Assembly: GCA_040380145.1 (NCBI GenBank)
Contig: JBEIJQ010000191.1
Span: forward strand, 1-5,207
Reading direction: 5' to 3'
Source of the DNA: JBEIJQ01 sp040380145
Lineage (GTDB): Bacteria > Bacteroidota > Bacteroidia > Chitinophagales > Saprospiraceae
DNA length: 5,207 bases
The translations under genes were made by a program, and so were the position numbers. Below are positions 1-5,207 of the stretch, one piece after another. Each line of letters starts with the position of its first letter. The stretch's first letter is position 1. The notes under the pieces were generated by a model. The model was given only the letters and a program-made list of their open reading frames with translations, searched no databases and was not told where the DNA came from.

Positions 1-183
1 ATCGAGACCGTGAACGACCTGCTCGCCTCCGTTTACGATATTGAACATACTAGGCACAGGAAGCCCACAAATGCCTTGGCGCACATGTTGGCCGCACTCA
101 TCGCATACCAATTCCAGGATGGAAAACCAAGGTTCAACATACAAGGCAAAAACCAAAATCGAACCGACAAAGTGGCCGCTTAA
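1..183 (+). CDS. IS982-family transposase, C-terminal fragment (5' end outside window)
   Basis: The frame is open from base 1 to the TAA at 181-183 and gives 60 residues. They read IETVNDLLASVYDIEHTRHR, then a segment with ALAHMLAALIAYQF, then a basic tail ending in DKVAA. This matches my memory of the C-terminus of IS982-family DDE transposases, where IETVND is followed by an IEHxRHR block and a hydrophobic LIAY helix. The Glu at fragment residue 2 should be the third acidic residue of the DDE catalytic triad. The enzyme would cut and join the ends of its own element. The family usually has a Lys seven residues after that Glu; here the position is Ala, so the copy may be divergent or decaying. 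Most of the protein lies outside the window, so intactness cannot be judged. Family assignment is from recognition, not a search. Confidence 0.8.
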   Translation: METVNDLLASVYDIEHTRHRKPTNALAHMLAALIAYQFQDGKPRFNIQGKNQNRTDKVAA

Positions 184-197
184 TCCATAGGTCACGT
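1..197 (+). mobile_element. Right part of an IS982-type insertion sequence; right end uncertain
   Basis: The transposase fragment stops at 183, and IS982-type elements usually end within a few tens of bases of the transposase stop. A plausible right terminal repeat is the TCCATAGGTCACGTT stretch at 183-197, because the dispersed repeat starts immediately afterwards at 201. The left end is outside the window, so neither the terminal inverted repeat nor a target-site duplication can be confirmed. The end coordinate is an estimate. Confidence 0.4.
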
Positions 198-200
198 TGT

Positions 201-328
201 AAATCCTATAATCCTGCAATGACGATTTCGACAAAACTGGCGGATGCGAGGCTTCCAACGATAAGTTTGGGGTTGCTCCAAAATTGTCTTGCCTCTGATT
301 CGATTTGGCTCGTTCGGCAATCGTTTTT
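201..328 (+). repeat. Dispersed AATCCT/hairpin repeat, 5' copy, in the pfkA leader
   Basis: This non-coding stretch matches the one after dnaE. It opens with AAATCCTATAATCCTG at 201-216, which agrees with 5033-5048 at 14 of 16 bases. Bases 224-274 then align without gaps to 5057-5107 at 37 of 51 positions, including the shared blocks GACAAAA, GGCGGA, CTTC and AACGA. The 11-mer CCAAAATTGTC at 278-288 recurs exactly at 5141-5151. Within this copy, 260-270 can pair with 278-288 (10 of 11 positions, one a G-U) around a 7-base loop. The tail to the T-run at 324-328 matches only loosely, so the right boundary is soft. Both copies have the same orientation. The hairpin loop is 7 bases here and 27 in the other copy, the main length difference. 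Role unknown; it would be transcribed only if the pfkA promoter lies upstream of it. Confidence 0.7.
262..269 (+). promoter_or_regulatory. Possible Bacteroidota-type -7 element (TAAGTTTG) for pfkA
   Basis: TAAGTTTG fits the TAnnTTTG -7 consensus of the primary sigma factor in Bacteroidota. The expected -33 TTTG about 19-21 bases upstream is not clear; only CTGG at 237-240 is near. The site lies in the left arm of the repeat hairpin and the other repeat copy does not keep the motif. A second, weaker candidate is TAATTTTA at 334-341, which would give a shorter leader of about 50 bases. Neither is convincing. Confidence 0.2.
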
Positions 329-385
329 CGTACTAATTTTACGGTCTTTCACGGCCTTTGTCCGCCGTTTTCCAAATTTTTATTT

Positions 386-397
386 TTATAAAAAAAT
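386..397 (+). promoter_or_regulatory. A/T-rich translation start region of pfkA without Shine-Dalgarno
   Basis: The twelve bases before the ATG are only A and T, with A at -3 and -6 and no purine-rich GGAGG-like site. Bacteroidota ribosomes largely do not use Shine-Dalgarno pairing and favour unstructured A-rich start regions, so this fits efficient initiation at 398. It contrasts with the C/T-rich region before dnaE. Confidence 0.4.
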
Positions 398-1372
398 ATG
401 AAAAAAATTGCCGTTTTCACCTCGGGTGGCGATGCTCCCGGCATGAACGCACACATTCGCGCAGTTGTCCGCGCCGGTATCCATCATGGCATGGAAGTTA
501 TGGGGATCATGCGCGGTTATGAAGGCCTGATAGATGGCGACATCCGTCCGCTACAGTCCCGCGATGTGTCCAACATCGTAAACCGCGGCGGTACCATCCT
601 CCTATCGGCGCGCAGCGAGCGGTTCAAAACGCCCGAAGGCCGCCGCCTCGCTTACGAAAATCTCCAAAAGTGGGGCATCGAGGGCATCGTGGCCTGTGGC
701 GGGGACGGCACTTTCACCGGAGCCAATATCTTCATGGGCGAATATCCAGACATTCGGATCGTGGGCACGCCCGGCACCATCGACAACGACCTGTATGGCA
801 CCGATTTCACCATCGGTTTCGATACGGCCGTCAACACGGCCATGGAGGCCATCGACAAGATAAAAGACACCGCCAACGCCCACAACCGACTGTTTTTCGT
901 CGAAGTGATGGGCCGGGACGCGGGCTTCATCGCGCTGAGCAGCGCCATCGCCACCGGCGCGGAATCTGTGCTCGTACCGGAAGTGCACACTGATCTCGGC
1001 GCCCTCATACAAACGCTGGAGGACAGTTACGCGCGCAAAAAAACGGGCACCATCGTGGTGGTCGCGGAAGGCGACGATGCGGGCGGCGCTTACGAAATCG
1101 CCAAAAAAGTCAAAGAACAATTCGACCGCTACGAAATCAAGGTCACCGTGCTCGGCCACGTACAACGCGGTGGCAGTCCCACCTGCAACGACCGTGTACT
1201 GGCATCCCGTCTCGGTATCGCGGCCGTGGAAGCTCTCCGCGACGGTCGAAAAGGCGTGATGATCGGGGTGGAACACCGCTCTATCGCGTATGTACCTTTC
1301 GAAAAAGCCATCAAACACCACCTCGAACTCAGTCCCGGTATGCTCCGGATCGCCGATATCCTTTCTTCCTGA
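398..1372 (+). CDS. pfkA: ATP-dependent 6-phosphofructokinase
   Basis: PfkA phosphorylates fructose 6-phosphate to fructose 1,6-bisphosphate with ATP, the committed step of glycolysis, as a cytoplasmic homotetramer. The 324 aa are full length (E. coli PfkA is 320). Visible motifs are the N-terminal TSGGDAPGMNA (8-18), Arg72, GGDGT (101-105), GTPGTIDND (123-131) with catalytic base Asp129, MGRDAGF (171-177), EGD (224-226) and GHVQRGGSP (253-261). Gly104 and Gly126 mark the ATP-using type; PPi-dependent enzymes carry Asp and Lys there. Effector-site residues Arg21, Arg25 and Lys215 are kept, but the equivalent of E. coli Arg54 is Ser54, that of Arg154 is Lys156, and the F6P-binding Arg243 is Lys248. 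ADP/PEP allostery may therefore differ from E. coli. The ATG at 398 places the first beta strand directly at the N-terminus as in the family. dnaE follows after 62 bases on the same strand, so co-transcription is likely. Confidence 0.97.
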   Translation: MKKIAVFTSGGDAPGMNAHIRAVVRAGIHHGMEVMGIMRGYEGLIDGDIRPLQSRDVSNIVNRGGTILLSARSERFKTPEGRRLAYENLQKWGIEGIVACGGDGTFTGANIFMGEYPDIRIVGTPGTIDNDLYGTDFTIGFDTAVNTAMEAIDKIKDTANAHNRLFFVEVMGRDAGFIALSSAIATGAESVLVPEVHTDLGALIQTLEDSYARKKTGTIVVVAEGDDAGGAYEIAKKVKEQFDRYEIKVTVLGHVQRGGSPTCNDRVLASRLGIAAVEALRDGRKGVMIGVEHRSIAYVPFEKAIKHHLELSPGMLRIADILSS

Positions 1373-1434
1373 GGGGAATTTTTCCGTCGCACTTCTTTTT
1401 TGCCCAGATCATTCAGCAGCGCCCTTCCTTTTCC

Positions 1435-4400
1435 ATGTCTTTCGCACACCTGCACTGCCACACCCAGTTTTCGCTCCTCGACGGAGCCGCCAGCATTTCC
1501 GCCCTGTTCAAAAAAGCGGTCAAGGACGGAATGCCAGCTTTGGCCATCACCGACCACGGCAACATGTTCGGGGCATTCGATTTTGTGGCCGAAGCATCGA
1601 AGTACAACAAAGACGGGACCGTGATCAAACCCATTGTGGGCTGTGAGTTTTATATGGTGGACAATCGCCACAAGCGCACTTTCACGGGCGGCGAAAAAGA
1701 TCGGCGGTACCACCAGCTGCTGTTGGCCAAAAACGCCGAAGGGTACCGCAACCTCGTGAAACTGTGCTCGCTCGGCTTCATCGAGGGCCTGTACAGCAAA
1801 TATCCGCGCATCGACAAAGAGCTGCTCCTCCAATACCGCGAGGGACTGATCGCCACCACCTGTTGCATCGGGGCAAGGGTGCCCCAGCTGATCCTGTCCG
1901 CGGGCGAAGAAGCGGCGGACAAGGAATTCAAGTGGTGGCTCGATTTGTTCGGCGAGGACTATTATGTGGAGCTCCAGCGCCACGGCATGAAGGAGCAGGA
2001 CCAAGTCAACGAAGTGCTGCTGCGCTTGGCCAAAAAGCACGGCGTGAAAGTGATCGCCAGCAACGATTCGCATTATGTCGAACAGGACGATTACAACGCC
2101 CACGACATTTTGCTGTGCATCAACACCGGCGAAAAACAGAGCACTCCGGGTTTCGACGATTTCGTGAACGACGATACCCAGGTCAAAAACCGCCGGTTCA
2201 AATTCCCCAACGACCAGTTTTTTTTCAAGACCACCGCCGAAATGTCGCGCCTGTTCTCCGATGTGCCCGAGGCCATAGAGAACACCCTCGACATTGTGGG
2301 CAAAGTGGATGTGCTGCGGTTGAAACAGGACATCCTGCTCCCCCACTTCCAGATTCCCGAAACCTACCGCACGCAGGACGAATACCTGCGGCATCTGACC
2401 TATGCCGGGGCCAAGGAAAGGTACAAGATCCTTACCCCGGAGATCGAGGAGCGGCTGAATTTCGAGTTGGCCACCATCGAAAACATGGGGTTTGCGGGCT
2501 ACTTCCTCATCGTGGCCGATTTCATCCGTGCGGGCCGCGACATCGGGGTGTTCGTCGGTCCGGGCCGCGGATCGGCGGCCGGCAGTGCGGTGGCCTTTTG
2601 CACTGGGATCACCAACATAGACCCCATCAAGTACGGGCTGCTGTTCGAACGCTTTTTGAACCCCGACCGCAAGAGCATGCCCGATATCGATACCGACTTC
2701 GACGACGAGGGCCGCGACAAGGTGATCAAGTATGTGGTGGACAAATATGGCCGCAACCAAGTGGCGCAGATCGTGACGTACGGCACGATGGCCGCCAAAA
2801 TGTCGATCAAGGATGTCGCGCGGGTCATGGACCTGCCTTTGAGCGACGCCAACGCCCTGGTCAAATTCGTTCCCGAAAAGCCGGGCATCGAGCTCAACCG
2901 CGTGATGTTTGCCCCGCTGACGGGCGACAAAAGTCTCGCCGAAAAGGAAAACCTCGGCGGCGACGACCTCGAAAACTGCAAACGGCTCCGCGAGATCTTG
3001 GCCGATACGGCCCGCCCGGAAAGCGATGTGCTCCGGGAAGCCGTCCGTGTGGAAGGTTCGGTGCGCAACACCGGTATCCACGCGGCGGGCATCATCATCG
3101 CCCCCAAAGACCTCACCGAGATCATACCCGTGTTCACCTCCAAGGACACCGACTTGCTCATCACCCAATTCGAGGGCAAGGTGATCGAAGACGCCGGTGT
3201 GATCAAAATGGACTTTTTGGGGCTCAAAACACTGAGCATCATACGGGATGCGCTCCGATTGGTGGAGCAAAACCACGGCGTGAAGATCGAACCTGACCTG
3301 ATCCCCCTCGACGATGGACCAACCTACGCCCTGTACCAGCGCGGCGAAACCAACGGCACCTTCCAGTTCGAATCCACGGGTATGCAGAAGTACCTGCGCG
3401 AGCTCCGTCCCGACAAGTTCGAGGACCTGATCGCCATGAACGCGCTCTACCGCCCGGGACCGTTGGAATACATCCCCAACTTCATCGCCCGCAAACACGG
3501 ACGGGAAACGGTCACCTACGACCTGTCCGCCATGCAGGAATTCCTCGAAGAAACCTATGGGATCACGGTGTATCAGGAACAGGTGATGCTGCTCTCGCAA
3601 AAGTTGGCCGGCTTCACCAAAGGCGATGCCGATACGCTCCGCAAGGCGATGGGCAAGAAGCAAAAGGATGTGCTCGACAAAATGAAGGGCAAGTTCATGG
3701 CTGGTTGCGAGGCCAACGGACACGACCCGAAAACCTGCGAAAAGGTTTGGACCGACTGGGAAGCCTTCGCTTCTTATGCCTTCAACAAATCGCACTCCAC
3801 CTGCTACGCTTTCGTGGCCTTCCAAACGGGCTACCTCAAGGCCAATTACCCGCCCGAATACATGGCCGCCGTGCTGACCCATTCGGGCAACATCGAAAAG
3901 ACCACTTTTTTCCTCGAAGACTGCAAGCGGATGGGCCTCACCATCTTGGGCCCCGATGTGAACGAATCGCTGCTGAATTTTTCCGTCAACAAAAAAGGAC
4001 AGATCCGTTTCGGGCTCTCGGCGCTCAAAGGCGTGGGCGAGGGGCCGGTGGGGGATATCCTCCGTGCCCGCGAAAACGGTCCTTTCACCGATCTGTTCGA
4101 TTTCGTCCGGCGTGTGTCGGGGCGTAGCATGAATAAGCGCGTAGTGGAAAGTCTGGTCAACGGCGGTGCGCTCGATTGCTTCGGCCTGTTGCGCGCGCAG
4201 TATTTCGCCGAGATGGAAAAGGGCGGCAATTTAATGGAGGCTCTTATGAAATACGCTTCCGCGATTCAAAGAGACAAATTGGACACCACCGCCAGCCTGT
4301 TCGGCACCATGTCCCAGGCCGAAACCGTTCCCGAACCCAAACCGCCGGTGGTCGAAGAGTTCGGTCCGATGGAAAAACTCGCTCGCGAAAAAGAGATCAC

Positions 4401-4989
4401 GGGATTTTACATCTCCGGCCACCCGCTCGACGAATACAAACTCGAACTGCTCCATTTCGCGACTCCGATCGAGCGGATGGACCACTTCAAAGGCAGAGAG
4501 GTGACCGTGGGCGGCATCGTGGTCGAAGCGACCCACCGGGTGAGCAAAAAAGGCCATCGCTTCGGCAGCGTGCGAATTGAAGATTTCAGCGGCACGACCG
4601 AAATATCCCTTTTCAACGAAATCTACCTCAAGTTCGAACATCTCCTCCGCGAGAGCGAAGTACTGCTCGTCAAGGGAAAGTCACAACCGCGTTGGGGCAA
4701 CGAAAACGAATTGGAGTTCCGCGTGTCGTCCGTTCAGCAACTGGCCGGCCTGGGAGCCGCCATGGCCGAATCCATCACCCTGATCCTGCCCGTGGCCGTC
4801 TTGAACAACGAGCTGATCGACGCGATCGAAAAGATGTGCCGTCAACACCCCGGCAAACACAAACTGAAAATGACCCTCGATGCAGATGGGTTGCAGTTGC
4901 CCCTCGTTTCCAAATCCATTTCGGTCACCGTCAGCAACGACCTCATCCGCGAATTGGAAAAATGGGGCTTGGCGTATAAGTTGGGTTGA
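1435..4989 (+). CDS. dnaE: DNA polymerase III subunit alpha (replicative polymerase)
   Basis: DnaE is the 5'-3' polymerase subunit of the chromosomal replicase, working with the sliding clamp and clamp loader. The 1184 aa are complete (E. coli 1160). Approximate order by residue: PHP domain 3-280; palm with GPGRGSAAGS (375-384) and MPDIDTDF (415-422), giving catalytic Asp419 and Asp421; thumb about 450-545; palm return with KMDFLGL (591-597), giving third catalytic Asp593; fingers from about 600 with LYRPGP (671-676); helix-hairpin-helix region about 860-915; a likely clamp-binding TASLF (952-956); OB fold about 1022-1100; and a short C-terminal domain ending in YKLG. The PHP domain keeps all nine metal ligands of active PHP exonucleases, so it may proofread. 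The ATG at 1435 places HLHCH at residues 5-9, as expected for the family. There is no Shine-Dalgarno site, and the 62-base gap after pfkA holds no clear promoter or terminator, which suggests read-through from pfkA. Confidence 0.98.
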   Translation: MSFAHLHCHTQFSLLDGAASISALFKKAVKDGMPALAITDHGNMFGAFDFVAEASKYNKDGTVIKPIVGCEFYMVDNRHKRTFTGGEKDRRYHQLLLAKNAEGYRNLVKLCSLGFIEGLYSKYPRIDKELLLQYREGLIATTCCIGARVPQLILSAGEEAADKEFKWWLDLFGEDYYVELQRHGMKEQDQVNEVLLRLAKKHGVKVIASNDSHYVEQDDYNAHDILLCINTGEKQSTPGFDDFVNDDTQVKNRRFKFPNDQFFFKTTAEMSRLFSDVPEAIENTLDIVGKVDVLRLKQDILLPHFQIPETYRTQDEYLRHLTYAGAKERYKILTPEIEERLNFELATIENMGFAGYFLIVADFIRAGRDIGVFVGPGRGSAAGSAVAFCTGITNIDPIKYGLLFERFLNPDRKSMPDIDTDFDDEGRDKVIKYVVDKYGRNQVAQIVTYGTMAAKMSIKDVARVMDLPLSDANALVKFVPEKPGIELNRVMFAPLTGDKSLAEKENLGGDDLENCKRLREILADTARPESDVLREAVRVEGSVRNTGIHAAGIIIAPKDLTEIIPVFTSKDTDLLITQFEGKVIEDAGVIKMDFLGLKTLSIIRDALRLVEQNHGVKIEPDLIPLDDGPTYALYQRGETNGTFQFESTGMQKYLRELRPDKFEDLIAMNALYRPGPLEYIPNFIARKHGRETVTYDLSAMQEFLEETYGITVYQEQVMLLSQKLAGFTKGDADTLRKAMGKKQKDVLDKMKGKFMAGCEANGHDPKTCEKVWTDWEAFASYAFNKSHSTCYAFVAFQTGYLKANYPPEYMAAVLTHSGNIEKTTFFLEDCKRMGLTILGPDVNESLLNFSVNKKGQIRFGLSALKGVGEGPVGDILRARENGPFTDLFDFVRRVSGRSMNKRVVESLVNGGALDCFGLLRAQYFAEMEKGGNLMEALMKYASAIQRDKLDTTASLFGTMSQAETVPEPKPPVVEEFGPMEKLAREKEITGFYISGHPLDEYKLELLHFATPIERMDHFKGREVTVGGIVVEATHRVSKKGHRFGSVRIEDFSGTTEISLFNEIYLKFEHLLRESEVLLVKGKSQPRWGNENELEFRVSSVQQLAGLGAAMAESITLILPVAVLNNELIDAIEKMCRQHPGKHKLKMTLDADGLQLPLVSKSISVTVSNDLIRELEKWGLAYKLG

Positions 4990-5086
4990 TGACCGTACGA
5001 ACGGAAAAATCGCAGCGGGGTGACATCTCTGAAAATCCTTGAATCCTGAAAATCCTGATTCAGACAAAAGGGGCGGACAAGACCCT

Positions 5087-5157
5087 TCTAACGACAATTC
5101 TGGGCTTATTGATCCCATTGCTCAACCGACAGGAGTAAGCCCAAAATTGTCATTAGA
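5087..5157. repeat. 22-bp imperfect inverted repeat, 27-base spacer
   Basis: The left arm (5087-5108) and right arm (5136-5157) are inverted copies matching at 20 of 22 positions. Their cores are GACAATTCTGGGCTTA and TAAGCCCAAAATTGTC. The two mismatches (5092 with 5152, and 5100 with 5144) are C-A in plus-strand RNA but G-U in minus-strand RNA, so a minus-strand transcript would pair along all 22 positions. It is the hairpin module of the dispersed repeat. Confidence 0.85.
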
Positions 5158-5190
5158 CTCCTTTTGATCTGCTCAATTTTGGCCTTTTTT
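5141..5190 (+). terminator. dnaE: Possible Rho-independent terminator for the pfkA-dnaE transcript
   Basis: CCAAAATTG (5141-5149) pairs perfectly with CAATTTTGG (5174-5182), and two bases later comes a run of six T (5185-5190). The stem is AT-rich and the loop is 24 bases, so it would be a weak terminator. Its left strand is also part of the right arm of the 22-bp inverted repeat, so the two structures exclude each other. It lies about 150 bases after the dnaE stop. No better terminator is seen; the CCGT/ACGG hairpin at 4993-5004 has only four base pairs. Confidence 0.35.
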
Positions 5191-5207
5191 AGACTTTTTC
5201 ATCGGTA

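Larger units (their letters stand above)
5033..5190 (+). repeat. Dispersed AATCCT/hairpin repeat, 3' copy, downstream of dnaE
   Basis: This copy starts with three AATCCT units at 5034-5039, 5042-5047 and 5051-5056 (spacing 8 and 9), then GATTCAGACAAAAGGGGCGG at 5057-5076, a 22-bp inverted repeat, and a tail ending in six T at 5185-5190. It is the fuller counterpart of the pfkA-leader copy. No open frame of note and no RNA gene is seen in it. AATCCT-type strings of this kind occur, as far as I remember, as dispersed intergenic repeats in Bacteroidota, but copy number in this genome cannot be seen here. Boundaries are soft: the left one is set by the first shared block and the right one by the T-run. 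Confidence 0.7.

Noticed and set aside
219..401. A 60-codon plus-strand open frame in the pfkA leader, overlapping the pfkA start by ATGA
   Set aside because: It reads through the dispersed repeat and an AT-rich leader, has no recognisable motif and no start context, and the other repeat copy does not keep the frame. The ATGA overlap looks coincidental.
1764..3296. A 510-codon plus-strand open frame inside dnaE in another frame
   Set aside because: It is very Arg, Gly, Pro and His rich with no domain, typical of a frame-shifted reading of a GC-rich gene. The dnaE frame carries every expected motif across the same bases.
1129..3882. A 917-codon open frame on the minus strand, antisense to the end of pfkA and most of dnaE
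   Set aside because: It is rich in His, Val, Phe and Gly with no recognisable domain and lies exactly opposite strongly conserved coding sequence. It spans the pfkA-dnaE boundary and follows from the GC-rich codon use of the sense genes, in which antisense stops are rare.
4993..5009. CCGT/ACGG hairpin followed by five A just after dnaE
   Set aside because: A four-pair stem with no T-run on either strand is too weak to be called a terminator.
5033..5057. AATCCT tandem units as a possible CRISPR or iteron array
   Set aside because: There are only three 6-base units at 8-9 base spacing with no spacers and no nearby cas or rep gene. They are better explained as part of the dispersed repeat.
4681..5118. 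A 145-codon minus-strand open frame covering the dnaE 3' end and downstream region
   Set aside because: Most of it is antisense to conserved DnaE sequence and the rest is the repeat; no domain is recognisable.

Overview
The window looks like chromosomal DNA from a member of the Bacteroidota, possibly a Saprospira-like or Chitinophaga-like lineage. The phylum call is moderate confidence; anything finer is a guess. It rests on the DnaE sequence and its C-terminal tail, the lack of Shine-Dalgarno motifs before either gene, an A-rich start region before pfkA, an IS982-type transposase tail, and AATCCT-type intergenic repeats that I associate from memory with this phylum. No 16S or other decisive marker is present.

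Layout: (1) Bases 1-183 are the last 60 codons of an IS982-family transposase running in from the left. (2) Bases 201 to about 328 are an intergenic repeat that lies in the pfkA leader. (3) Bases 398-1372 encode a complete ATP-type 6-phosphofructokinase (PfkA, 324 aa). (4) After 62 bases on the same strand, 1435-4989 encode a complete replicative DNA polymerase III alpha subunit (DnaE, 1184 aa). (5) Bases 4990-5207 have no gene but hold a second, better preserved copy of the same repeat, including a 22-bp inverted repeat and a T-run.

PfkA carries out the committed step of glycolysis and DnaE polymerises the chromosome. They are probably co-transcribed. The pair recalls the dnaE/pfkA/pyk neighbourhood of many Firmicutes, where genetic links between central carbon metabolism and replication are known; any functional link here is inference.

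The main non-genic observation is that pfkA-dnaE is bracketed by two direct copies of one hairpin-bearing repeat. They align without gaps over 51 bases at 37 identities, with further matching blocks on either side. The DnaE PHP domain also keeps every metal ligand expected of an active proofreading exonuclease. I did not find a convincing new multi-gene system; the two core genes are ordinary housekeeping genes.
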